Shown one piece after another: positions 1 to 6,537 of a stretch of 12,460 nt of DNA. Numbering within the stretch: the first letter of the stretch is position 1; each line of letters starts with the position of its first letter. Origin of the DNA: UBA7672 sp964550535 (lineage in GTDB: Bacteria > Pseudomonadota > Alphaproteobacteria > Caulobacterales > Hyphomonadaceae); contig CAZJZQ010000098.1 of assembly GCA_964550535.1 (NCBI GenBank), positions 1 to 12,460 on the forward strand. Direction: 5' to 3'. The notes below the pieces were generated by a model, which saw only the letters and a list, made by a program, of their open reading frames with translations, was not told the DNA's origin and made no database searches. Both the position numbers and the translations under genes were made by a program.

Positions 1-113
1 AGAAGCGGTTCGCGGTTGCAACAATTGCGGAACAGGAAGGCGGCGGCGATTTGACCCGGCCGCGCGCGCCGTGCAGGAAGATCGGGGATTCCAGCCACGG
101 GGACAAGAGGTGA
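1..113 (+). CDS. C-terminal tail of an unidentified upstream gene (partial)
   Basis: Read in the frame starting at base 3, the sequence is open from the window edge to a TGA at 111-113, giving 36 residues that start KRFAVATIAEQEGGG and end GDKR. The stop overlaps the probable GTG start of the next gene as GTGA, the same coupling seen elsewhere in this window, which is the main reason to believe it. The tail is basic and has no motif I recognise, so no function is assigned. The competing view is that this stretch is non-coding or belongs to an N-terminal extension of the glycosylase, whose own frame is also open to the left edge. Confidence 0.4.
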   Translation, partial: KRFAVATIAEQEGGGDLTRPRAPCRKIGDSSHGDKR

Positions 114-868
114 GCGCCGCCACGAAGAAAGCCCCGCCCCGCCCGGCCGCCCCGCCGGAGGCCCCTCTGGACTGCCCGCTCTGCCCCCGTCTGGTGGCCT
201 TTCGGGAGGCTAACCAGACCGCGCACCCCGGCTGGTTCAACGCCCCGGTTCCATCCTTTGGGGACACGTCCGGGCGGTTTCTGATTGTGGGGCTCGCACC
301 CGGCCTGCAAGGCGCCAACCGCACGGGACGCCCGTTTACCGGCGATTTCGCGGGAGATCTGCTCNNNNNNNNNNGATGGCGACCTACCTGAAATCCATTC
401 CGCCGGCGCGGGTGCGGACGCCTCCGGCGCGACGCTTGAGCGCCAACACCGGTCACGCCGACGGCTTGCGTCTGCACGTTCGCCGCCCGGCCGGATGACG
501 GGCTGAAGCTGAGCGGAACGCTGATCACCAATGCGGTACGTTGTGTTCCGCCAGAAAACAAGCCAACGGGCGCGGAGATCATCGCCTGCCGCGACTTTCT
601 GATCGCCCGGATAGCCGCCTTGCCGAACCTGAAAACCATTCTGGCGCTCGGCCGGATCGCCCATGACTCCACCGTGCGTGCCCTCGGTGCCAGACCGGCC
701 GCCTCGGTCTTCGGCCACGGCCGGCGGCATTCGCTAAAGGCGCCGCAGGGCCAGATCGCGCTTTTCGACAGCTATCACTGCTCCCGGTACAACACGAACA
801 CGGGCCGCCTCACCGAAGCGATGTTCCACAGCGTGTTCGATGACATTGCGCGAGAGCTGGCGGGTTGA
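110..868 (+). pseudogene. Uracil-DNA glycosylase, family 5 (UdgB-like), broken by an assembly gap
   Basis: Family 5 enzymes remove uracil from DNA to start base-excision repair and carry a [4Fe-4S] cluster. The N-terminal part shows DCPLCPRL (first two cluster cysteines, residues 22 and 25 from GTG 110) and the family motif GLAPGLQGANRTGRPFTGD. The C-terminal part, in the same frame, has ITNAVRCVPPENKPTG, a later cysteine (IIACRDF) and the catalytic-loop motif SYHCSRYNTNTGRLT. In between are 10 N (365-374), then in-frame stops at 389-391 and 437-439. Homology clearly resumes only at DDGLKL (494). GTG 110 is preferred over GTG 71: GGGG at 99-102 is a usable ribosome site and the start overlaps the upstream stop. 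The break is most likely an assembly fault, so the gene may be intact in the organism. Family identity is secure; intactness is not. Confidence 0.85.
365..374. other. Assembly gap (10 N)
   Basis: A run of ten N lies inside the uracil-DNA glycosylase gene. Ten is a common placeholder length, so the true gap size is unknown. The bases just after it do not fit the gene, so its right edge is suspect as well. Confidence 0.98.
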
Positions 869-923
869 ACTGGCCGGCAGTGATGGACTTCGCCCGCGTT
901 TTCCCTTAAGTCCGCGACCGCAC

Positions 924-997
924 GCGGGTGTAGCACAATGGTAGTGCAGCAGCCTTCCAAGCTGAATACACGGGTTCGATTCCCGTCACCCGCTCCA
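924..997 (+). tRNA. tRNA-Gly (anticodon TCC)
   Basis: A full cloverleaf can be drawn. The acceptor arm is GCGGGTG (924-930) with CACCCGC (987-993). The D arm is GCAC/GTGC (933-936, 944-947). The anticodon loop is CTTCCAA (954-960) with anticodon TCC at 956-958. The T arm is ACGGG/CCCGT around TTCGATT (970-986). The discriminator is T994 and CCA is encoded at 995-997. TCC reads glycine GGA codons and, by wobble, GGG. The first anticodon-stem pair (G949 with A965) is a mismatch; the other four pairs are sound. It stands alone, 55 bases after the glycosylase stop, with no integrase or duplicated tRNA 3' end to suggest use as an attachment site. Confidence 0.97.
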
Positions 998-1090
998 TCT
1001 CTTCCTTCAGCATGAATAGTCCAGATGACGGCGGATCGGGCGCTGGTAAATCCAGCGGCCAGTCCTGTTAAGACGACGAATGCCCAATCA

Positions 1091-1130
1091 TCAGGCTTTA
1101 TTAGTGATAATGAGCCACTATCGCGCCTGA
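1091..1130. repeat. Nested inverted repeat upstream of the hybrid kinase gene
   Basis: Outer arms TCAGGC (1091-1096) and GCCTGA (1125-1130) enclose inner arms TAGTG (1102-1106) and CACTA (1116-1120). The enclosed bases are AT-rich in an otherwise GC-rich neighbourhood. It lies about 67-106 bases before the kinase ATG, where an operator or promoter would be expected. It could also be an RNA hairpin or chance; no protein-binding motif is recognised. Confidence 0.35.
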
Positions 1131-1196
1131 AATGAACACGACTTCTTGCAGGACTTCAGAACAACCGGAGCCTGGAGTTGGGGAGGAAGACCGCCG

Positions 1197-2813
1197 ATGG
1201 CGCCGAGCAAGCTCGACATCAATCCCGTATTTCTGGAAGCAATCGAGTGCCTTCCGGGCGGCATTTCCGTCTTCGACCCGAAAGACGGCCCCATCCTCTA
1301 CAACGAAGTTTCGCGCCAGCGTTTCCCCCACCTGTATGAAGCGTTCGAGAAAGGCGCCCAGTCTTACGAAGAGGCGGTGCGCTACACTGTGAAGGCGCAG
1401 ATGCCGGACTGCACCGAAGAAGAGATCGAGCAGCTCGTCCACCAGTACAACCGCATGGCCGAAACCGGCCAGACCTATGAAACCCGGACCGATGAAGGCC
1501 GGATCGTGCAGGTCACCTACCGCAAGATGTCGGAAGGCCGGAACGTCGCCATCTCGGTGGACGTCACCGAACTGCGGCAGCGCGAGAAGGAACTCAAGAA
1601 GGCTCAGGAAGCCGCCATTGCGGCCTCGAAGGCCAAGTCGGCCTTCCTCGCCAATATGAGCCACGAGATCCGCACGCCGCTGAACGGCATTCTCGGCATG
1701 GCGCAGGTCCTTGAGATGAGCGAACTGTCGTCCGAGCAGCGCGAGCAGGTCGCGACCATTCTCGATTCCGGCCGCAACCTGATGGCCTTGCTCAACGACG
1801 TGCTCGACCTGTCGAAGATTGAAGCCGGCAAGATCGCGATCGTGTCGGCCGACACAGATCTTGTGCACACGCTGCGCCGCCTGCACAGGCTGTGGAAGCC
1901 GAAGGCGGAAGAAGCCGGGCTGGAATTCTATCTGAGCCTCGACGCCGACCTGCCGCAGGTCCTGAAGTTCGATGCTGTGCGCGTGCGTCAGTGCGTGTCG
2001 AACCTGATCTCCAACGCCATCAAGTTCACAGCCAAGGGCCGCGTCGAGGTGTTCGTCACCGCGCGCAAGATGCCGGACGGCCAGCACATGGTGAAAATCC
2101 GCGTCAGCGATACCGGCGTGGGCATGGACGAAGCGACGGCGGGCCGTCTGTTCCGCCCGTTCGTGCAGGCGGACGATTCCACCTCGCGCAAATACGGCGG
2201 CACGGGCCTTGGCCTGTCGATCACCCGCAAGCTTGCGGAGCTAATGGGCGGCGAGACGACCGTGACGTCCGAAGTTGGCCGCGGGTCCGAGTTCACCTTC
2301 TCCTTCCTCGCCGGCGAAGCCGAGCTGCACCACCGCGTTATCAGCGAAGGCATTCCGCAGTCGGAAGACACGGCGCGCTCCAGCCTGAAGACACAAAACC
2401 TGCGCCTGCTGCTGGTCGACGATCATCCGATCAACCGGCAGGTCGCTTCGCTTTTCCTGCGCCCGTTCAACATGCGCATCGTGGAAGCTACCAATGGCAA
2501 GGAAGCGCTCGCCGCCCTCGCGAACGAGACGTTCGATGTCGTGCTGCTGGACGTCCACATGCCGGTGATGGACGGCGTTACGACCATTCGCGAGATCCGC
2601 AATTCAGACCAGCCCTGGGCCAGCGTGCCCGTGATCGCCCTGACCGCTGACGCCATGAGCGGCGACAAGGAACGCTATCTGGGGATGGGCATGACCGGCT
2701 ATCTGTCCAAACCGCTGGCCGAACGGGATCTGATCACCGAGATCACGCGGGTTCGCGCCATGTCGCCGGACGAACTACAGGCTGTGGCGCGGGCGAATAC
2801 AGCTGCGGCCTGA
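1197..2813 (+). CDS. Soluble PAS-domain hybrid sensor histidine kinase/response regulator
   Basis: The 538-residue protein autophosphorylates on histidine and passes the phosphate to its own receiver domain. Domains: a PAS-like sensor (about 6-125, resembling the PAS_7 type common in alphaproteobacterial hybrid kinases), a short charged helix, HisKA with MSHEIRTPLNG (phospho-His156), HATPase with N box NLISNAIKF (about 269-277), G1 box DTGVGMD (from Asp305) and G2 box GGTGLGLS (from 334), then a receiver with acidic pair Asp408/Asp409, phospho-acceptor Asp452 in LLDVHMP and Lys505. All catalytic residues are present. There is no signal peptide or membrane segment, so it should sense a cytoplasmic cue. 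A TTG at 1146 opens the frame, but ATG 1197 has a purine-rich site (GGGAGGAAGA, 1181-1190) ahead of it. No output regulator or Hpt gene is nearby, so it is an orphan kinase here and its signal is unknown. Confidence 0.93.
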   Translation: MAPSKLDINPVFLEAIECLPGGISVFDPKDGPILYNEVSRQRFPHLYEAFEKGAQSYEEAVRYTVKAQMPDCTEEEIEQLVHQYNRMAETGQTYETRTDEGRIVQVTYRKMSEGRNVAISVDVTELRQREKELKKAQEAAIAASKAKSAFLANMSHEIRTPLNGILGMAQVLEMSELSSEQREQVATILDSGRNLMALLNDVLDLSKIEAGKIAIVSADTDLVHTLRRLHRLWKPKAEEAGLEFYLSLDADLPQVLKFDAVRVRQCVSNLISNAIKFTAKGRVEVFVTARKMPDGQHMVKIRVSDTGVGMDEATAGRLFRPFVQADDSTSRKYGGTGLGLSITRKLAELMGGETTVTSEVGRGSEFTFSFLAGEAELHHRVISEGIPQSEDTARSSLKTQNLRLLLVDDHPINRQVASLFLRPFNMRIVEATNGKEALAALANETFDVVLLDVHMPVMDGVTTIREIRNSDQPWASVPVIALTADAMSGDKERYLGMGMTGYLSKPLAERDLITEITRVRAMSPDELQAVARANTAAA

Positions 2814-2852
2814 CCAGGCCGGGCGCGAATCTGTCCCGTTTTCGTGATCCCC

Positions 2853-2869
2853 GCCCCTGATATTGGGGC
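2853..2869 (+). terminator. Weak hairpin after the kinase gene
   Basis: GCCCC (2853-2857) and GGGGC (2865-2869) can pair over a 7-base loop about 40 bases past the kinase stop. There is no U tract, so function as an intrinsic terminator is doubtful. Confidence 0.25.
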
Positions 2870-2957
2870 TGGCTTCCGCCTGCATCCCTGTCGCATTGTC
2901 CCCGCCTGACCGGCGCGTAACACCGGCATGCCGCAAAATACGATAGGGGAGAAAACA

Positions 2958-3467
2958 ATGAGAACTCTGATCGCCGGACTGGCGGGCGCAGCCATGGCCG
3001 TGGGTCTGGCGGGAGCCGCTCACGCCGATCCGGAATACGTCACCATCAACATGGAAATCGACGTCGCCAAACCGGCCGCCGATGTGTGGGCGAAAGTCGG
3101 CGGTTTCTGCGACCTCGGCAAATGGATCCGCGCCGGCGCCGAAGTGCCATGCGCGATCACGACCGGCGACGGCGGCGTGGGCACGGTTCGCTCGATCGCC
3201 AACGGCGCCGTCACCGAAGTTCTCGTCGGCAAGACGGACCTCAGCTACGGCTACGCCATGCCGCCCCGCGCTGGCGGGTTCAACGACCTTTATCATGGCT
3301 TCCTCGAAGCCAGGCCGGTGTCCGCCACGGCCTCGAAACTCGTTTACACGCTGATGTACGACGTCTCGAACCTCGCCGACCAGGCGGCGAAGGACGCCAA
3401 CGTGAAACAGCGCAAAACACAGTTCGAAGGCGCTCTTGCGAACATGAAGAAGCTGGCCGAGGGCTGA
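2958..3467 (+). CDS. Secreted SRPBCC-family (START/polyketide cyclase-like) protein
   Basis: This 169-residue protein has a typical Sec signal peptide: charged start MRT, hydrophobic core, and probable cleavage after AHA at residue 23. The mature part opens with VTINMEIDVAKPAADVWAKV, the first strand and helix of the SRPBCC fold, a cupped hydrophobic pocket used for lipids, sterols and other ligands. The end, KRKTQFEGALANMKKLAEG, fits the long C-terminal helix that closes the pocket. The family is too diverse to name a ligand or reaction. ATG 2958 is chosen over ATG 2928 because GGGGAG (2946-2951) stands 6 bases before it and the signal peptide begins there. Its neighbour on the right is convergent, so it is probably transcribed alone. 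Confidence 0.82.
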   Translation: MRTLIAGLAGAAMAVGLAGAAHADPEYVTINMEIDVAKPAADVWAKVGGFCDLGKWIRAGAEVPCAITTGDGGVGTVRSIANGAVTEVLVGKTDLSYGYAMPPRAGGFNDLYHGFLEARPVSATASKLVYTLMYDVSNLADQAAKDANVKQRKTQFEGALANMKKLAEG

Positions 3468-3482
3468 GCTGACAACGCGCTC

Positions 3483-3510
3483 ACTCCTCCCTCGCATGTG
3501 GGGGAGGAGT
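3483..3510. terminator. Probable bidirectional terminator hairpin between convergent genes
   Basis: ACTCCTCCC (3483-3491) pairs perfectly with GGGAGGAGT (3502-3510) over a 10-base loop. It sits 15 bases after the SRPBCC stop and 21 bases beyond the end of the convergent oxidoreductase gene, ideal for ending both transcripts. No clear U tract follows on either side. Confidence 0.65.
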
Positions 3511-3531
3511 AACGCGGCGACGGACGAGCCC

Positions 3532-4197
3532 TCAGGCCTGCATCGTCTCTTTCGCCTTTGTGGCGAGGATCTGACGAATGGCCTGTTCAAAGACTTCGGG
3601 CGGTTGGCCGCCCTGGATCATCCACTTGCCGTCAAACACGACTGACGGCACCGCGTTGATGCCGCGATTGCGCCACAGATCTTCATCAGCACGCACCTCG
3701 GCGGTATAGCGCCCGGACGTGAGGATGGCGCGGGCCTCCGCCTCATCCAGTCCGGCTTTGGCGACGGTCCGCGCGAGGACGTCATGATCGCTCATGCTGA
3801 ACTGGTCGGTAAAATTTGCTGAGAACAGCGCTTCCTTCAGCTCACGCTGGCGGCCCTGCTCTCCCGCCCAATGCAGCAGACGATGCGCATCGAACGTGTT
3901 CCAGATGCGGCTGCTTTCGTCATAGTTGAAGGTGAAGCCCAGGCGCTCGCCTCCCTGCCGGATCATCTCGCGCGCCGCAGCGGATTTCTCGGGCGTCGAA
4001 CCGTATTTCTGCTGCACATGCTCGAACGTGTTCTGCCCTTCCGGCGGCATGTCAGGGTTCAGCTCGAAGGGCTGGAAATGCAGGTCCGCCTTGACCTCGC
4101 CACCCAGACTGTCCAGCGCCTTGCTCAGCGAGCGCAAACCGACCACACACCACGGACAGGCGACATCCGAAACAAAATCGATACGCAGCGCAGCCAT
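3532..4197 (-). CDS. DsbA-family oxidoreductase, FrnE-like
   Basis: The 221-residue protein has a thioredoxin fold with helical insertion and catalytic motif CPWC (Cys14, Cys17), right after the first strand IDFVSDVACPWC. The cis-proline loop is GINAVPSVVF (Pro184), followed by the family C-terminal IQGGQPPEVF. Length and order match the FrnE/DsbA-like group, close to 2-hydroxychromene-2-carboxylate isomerase but with a redox CxxC. There is no signal peptide, so it should act in the cytoplasm as a dithiol-disulfide oxidoreductase; its substrate is unknown. ATG 4197 is preceded on its strand by AGGGAG with 6-base spacing. It lies downstream of the btuB-like gene on the same strand but is separated from it by a strong hairpin, so it is probably its own transcription unit. 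Confidence 0.9.
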   Translation of the reverse strand: MAALRIDFVSDVACPWCVVGLRSLSKALDSLGGEVKADLHFQPFELNPDMPPEGQNTFEHVQQKYGSTPEKSAAAREMIRQGGERLGFTFNYDESSRIWNTFDAHRLLHWAGEQGRQRELKEALFSANFTDQFSMSDHDVLARTVAKAGLDEAEARAILTSGRYTAEVRADEDLWRNRGINAVPSVVFDGKWMIQGGQPPEVFEQAIRQILATKAKETMQA

Positions 4198-4235
4198 GCC
4201 GATCTCCCTGTGCTGCGCTGAATGTGGGGCCGATA

Positions 4236-4260
4236 GGGCCCGGGCGCCAGTCCCGGGCCC
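4236..4260 (-). terminator. Terminator hairpin after the btuB-like gene
   Basis: GGGCCCGGG (4236-4244) and CCCGGGCCC (4252-4260) form a perfect all-GC 9-bp stem with a 7-base loop, 8 bases past the receptor stop on the minus strand. No U tract follows, so termination may need Rho or rely on the stem alone. Confidence 0.6.
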
Positions 4261-4268
4261 GCAAAGAC

Positions 4269-6098
4269 CTAACCCCTTACCCGGATGCCGAAATAGCCCG
4301 ACACCCCCGGCGTGCCGTAGCCGCCAATCGACTGATACTCCTCGTCGAACAGGTTTTCCACGCGGACATAGATTTCAGCGCCGGGCGAGAACGCCCACGC
4401 CGCAGCAGCGTCCACGCGCGTCCATTCCGGCATGCGCGGGCCGAAGCCATCCGATTGATCACCGTTATACCGCGCGGTGAGCGCACCGGAGAATGGACCT
4501 TCGGGCGCGAATACGAAACCGATATTTCCCGAATGCTCCGGCACGCGCGGCAGTTCGCCGCCCACACCGTTTTCAGCTTCGATATAGGTGTAAACAGCCG
4601 TGAGCCCCAACCAGTTGGTCAGCGGCAGCAAAGCTTCCGCCTCGGCGCCGCGCTGTTTTGCGAGAGCGATATTGGCGTAGCCCTCGGTGTCGGAGAAATC
4701 GATCATGTTCTCCGTTTCCGTATCGAACACGGTGAGCGAGAGACGCGCCTGGCCGATATCCCAGTCGACGCCCAGATCGAACCCTTCGCTGGTTTCGGCC
4801 TTCAGATCCGCATTCGGTTCGGTGAGGCCGCAGAAACCGCAAATGTAGGTGGACTGGAAGATGGTCGGCGCCTTGAAGCCCTGCCCCCATGTCGCGCGCA
4901 GGCGCACAGTGTCTGAAACTTCCCAGCTCGCCGCCAGCTTGCCGGTGGTTTCAGAACCATAGCGCTCGTCATCATCGTAGCGCAGCCCGCCGGTGAACAC
5001 GAACGCGGTGGTGGGCGACCATTCGTAGAAGCCGAACAGGCTGGACGAATCTGCCTCTTCGTCGTTGGCGCGCGAATTTTCCTGCTCGGCGCCGAAGCCC
5101 GCACGGTGGCCTTCGGCGATCTGCAACTGGCCGCTGTAACGATAGGCGGCGCGGTCGCCGGCGGTGGCGGACATGAAGCCCTCGCCGTCATCATCCTCGC
5201 GGTTGAGATCGAAATAGGCGACCTGCAGCACGTTTTCGAGATTGCCGCCGAACGCCACCGCAGTCAGTGTCGCCGATGCTGAAAGAGTTTCCGAGATCGA
5301 CGTCGCGGCCGTATCCGCGAGCACGTAGTCAGGCGCTGGGAACCCATCGAGATCGAAGACAGCGTCGTTCCAGCGCGCCGCAAAGTCCGCGCGCACTCCC
5401 TCCGCCAGACGAACGCCCGCGCGGCCGGAGAGGGACAGCGACTTGTAGCCGTCATCTTCCGTGGCGCCATTGTTCTCATCGGCTTTCGAGATTCCGTCCG
5501 ACTGTTTCCAGACAGCCGACATCGCGCCATCGACTGTGTCCGAAGCGCCAGACGCCGTCATGCCGGCGCGGACGGTGGAGAAAGAACCAGCCTCCGCGAA
5601 GCTCTTGAAGCCGAAGCCCTGCTGCGGCGCCTTCGTCACGATTGAAATCACGCCGCCGATGGCGTCCGTGCCCCACAGCGTGGACTGCGGACCGCGCAGC
5701 ACCTCGATGCGCTCGACATCGCCGAGATCAAAATGGGAGAAATCGAATCCGCCGCCGGGCGAAGCAACGTCGTTCACGGGCACGCCATCGACGAGCACCA
5801 GGGCCTGCCCCGGCGAATGGCCGCGCATGCGCGCATAAGACACGCCGCCGAACGAGCCGCTCGACGTCACGGTGACGCCGGGCGCAAGCGCAATTGCCTC
5901 ACCCGCCGTTGTGAGCCCCCGGCGTTCGATGTCTTCCGCCGTGATGACATAGGCCGCCGTGCCGGATTCAACCTCCGTCTGGCCGAAGCGCAGGCCGGTG
6001 ATCACGACGGTGTCCTTCACGTCGTCCGCATAAGCCGCACAGGCCAGCGATGAGACAGACACCAGCAATGCGCCGGTGAACAGGCGATAGGTAGTCAT
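4269..6098 (-). CDS. btuB: TonB-dependent outer-membrane receptor, BtuB-like (vitamin B12/corrinoid)
   Basis: The 609-residue protein is the outer-membrane gate for cobalamin, powered by TonB-ExbBD. A signal peptide (about 1-24, ending CAAYA) precedes a TonB box DTVVITG (29-35). The plug domain contains QALVLVDGVPVND and the block VERIEVLRGPQSTLWGTDAI-GGVISIVTK. The rest is a 22-stranded-type barrel with GFKAPT and EYQSIGGYGTPG near the end. Length matches BtuB (about 600) and is short for siderophore receptors. The decisive evidence is the cobalamin riboswitch in its leader. ATG 6098 has AAGGAGG four bases upstream. Oddities: the chain ends RVRG rather than in the usual terminal aromatic residue, and an ICGFCG cysteine pair sits in a surface-type segment after GFKAPT. 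It is probably monocistronic, with a hairpin at its end. The exact corrinoid carried is not visible from sequence. Confidence 0.9.
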   Translation of the reverse strand: MTTYRLFTGALLVSVSSLACAAYADDVKDTVVITGLRFGQTEVESGTAAYVITAEDIERRGLTTAGEAIALAPGVTVTSSGSFGGVSYARMRGHSPGQALVLVDGVPVNDVASPGGGFDFSHFDLGDVERIEVLRGPQSTLWGTDAIGGVISIVTKAPQQGFGFKSFAEAGSFSTVRAGMTASGASDTVDGAMSAVWKQSDGISKADENNGATEDDGYKSLSLSGRAGVRLAEGVRADFAARWNDAVFDLDGFPAPDYVLADTAATSISETLSASATLTAVAFGGNLENVLQVAYFDLNREDDDGEGFMSATAGDRAAYRYSGQLQIAEGHRAGFGAEQENSRANDEEADSSSLFGFYEWSPTTAFVFTGGLRYDDDERYGSETTGKLAASWEVSDTVRLRATWGQGFKAPTIFQSTYICGFCGLTEPNADLKAETSEGFDLGVDWDIGQARLSLTVFDTETENMIDFSDTEGYANIALAKQRGAEAEALLPLTNWLGLTAVYTYIEAENGVGGELPRVPEHSGNIGFVFAPEGPFSGALTARYNGDQSDGFGPRMPEWTRVDAAAAWAFSPGAEIYVRVENLFDEEYQSIGGYGTPGVSGYFGIRVRG

Positions 6099-6101
6099 AG
6101 G

Positions 6102-6185
6102 TCCTCCTTCCGCGCGACGCGCGGATCCGTTGACGGCGCAGGCGAAATGCCGGCGCCGGAAGCGGTCGCGTGAACGGAAGGAAAA
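6102..6185 (-). promoter_or_regulatory. Probable expression platform: Shine-Dalgarno sequestering elements
   Basis: On the minus strand the ribosome site of the receptor gene reads CGGAAGGAGG (6112-6103). An upstream segment TCCTTCCG (6182-6175) is its perfect 8-base complement, and flanking G-U and A-U pairs extend the helix to about 12 pairs (6185-6174 with 6113-6102). The same upstream segment can instead fold locally with GGAGGA (6191-6186) over a UUU loop. A compact stem CCGCGC-GUC-GCGCGG (6124-6110) directly upstream of the ribosome site also competes. This looks like translational control by a switch between exposed and masked ribosome site. Pairings were found by eye, not by energy calculation. 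Confidence 0.5.
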
Positions 6186-6233
6186 TCCTCCGCAGGCCCA
6201 TGGCTCATCCCGGCCGGGGCGAAGCGACGTGAC

Positions 6234-6401
6234 GGCAGGTCTCCTGGCTTGCGGGTCCTCGCCTCAGGCAGCCTTCCCGGGATACATACCCAGTGGCTGT
6301 TTTGCCTTTGGCTCGCCGCGTACAGTTGCGGGCACAGCCCCGGACTCGGCCGTTGCGGCCTTACCGGGTTCCCTCTTCGCCTCCCTGTCAGGGGAGGAAC
6401 C
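6234..6401 (-). ncRNA. Cobalamin (AdoCbl-type) riboswitch
   Basis: Read on the minus strand, all the hallmark blocks occur in order: GAAGAGGGAACCCGGT (6378-6363), GCCCGCAACTGTA (6333-6321), AGCCACTG (6298-6291), CGGGAAGGC (6279-6271) and the B12 box AAGCCAGGAGACCTGCC (6250-6234). A 5' stem starting GGTTCC near 6401 closes the element. The family binds adenosylcobalamin or other cobalamins and shuts off uptake or synthesis genes when ligand is plentiful. It lies 135 bases before the BtuB-like start codon on the same strand, so it is a cis regulator of that gene. No GC hairpin with U tract follows, which favours translational rather than transcriptional control. Confidence 0.95.
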
Positions 6402-6411
6402 GTCGCGCAGG

Positions 6412-6440
6412 GTGCTAGCGGCGGGCGACGAATGGGTCAA
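6412..6440 (-). promoter_or_regulatory. Candidate promoter for the riboswitch-btuB transcript
   Basis: On the minus strand TTGACC (6440-6435) and TAGCAC (6417-6412) are spaced 17 bases apart. A start site about 7 bases further on would fall near 6404, almost exactly at the first riboswitch stem. The -35 box is good and the -10 box is poor; position is the strongest argument. Confidence 0.45.
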
Positions 6441-6503
6441 TGCTGTGGAAAATCCGGCGCGGAGGATGCGGCCGAAAGGCCACGTTCACGCCACAGTCGC
6501 GTT

Positions 6504-6526
6504 GTGTTTTCAACGCCCTGAAACAC
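6504..6526 (+). repeat. Imperfect inverted repeat in the asmA leader
   Basis: GTGTTTTCA (6504-6512) and TGAAACAC (6519-6526) are inverted copies apart from one bulged T. They lie just upstream of the ribosome site of the AsmA-family gene and within the divergent region shared with the riboswitch transcript. This could be an operator or leader hairpin; no regulator is identified. Confidence 0.3.
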
Positions 6527-6537
6527 GAGAGGATTCC

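Noticed and set aside
869..923. Inverted repeat GGACTT/AAGTCC (885-890, 908-913) between the glycosylase and tRNA-Gly
   Set aside because: Six-base arms with a 17-base loop and no U tract; too weak to call a terminator or promoter element.
924..997. tRNA-Gly as an integration site for a mobile element
   Set aside because: No integrase, direct repeat of the tRNA 3' end or composition change follows; ordinary genes flank it.
1101..2087. Long minus-strand reading frame (328 codons) antisense to the histidine kinase
   Set aside because: It is the GC-rich shadow of the kinase gene. The protein is low in recognisable structure and the plus strand encodes all kinase motifs.
6130..6537. N-terminal extension of the AsmA frame
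   Set aside because: This stretch is the cobalamin riboswitch and leader on the opposite strand. The translated extension has no family similarity, while ATG 6538 has a ribosome site and begins the membrane anchor.
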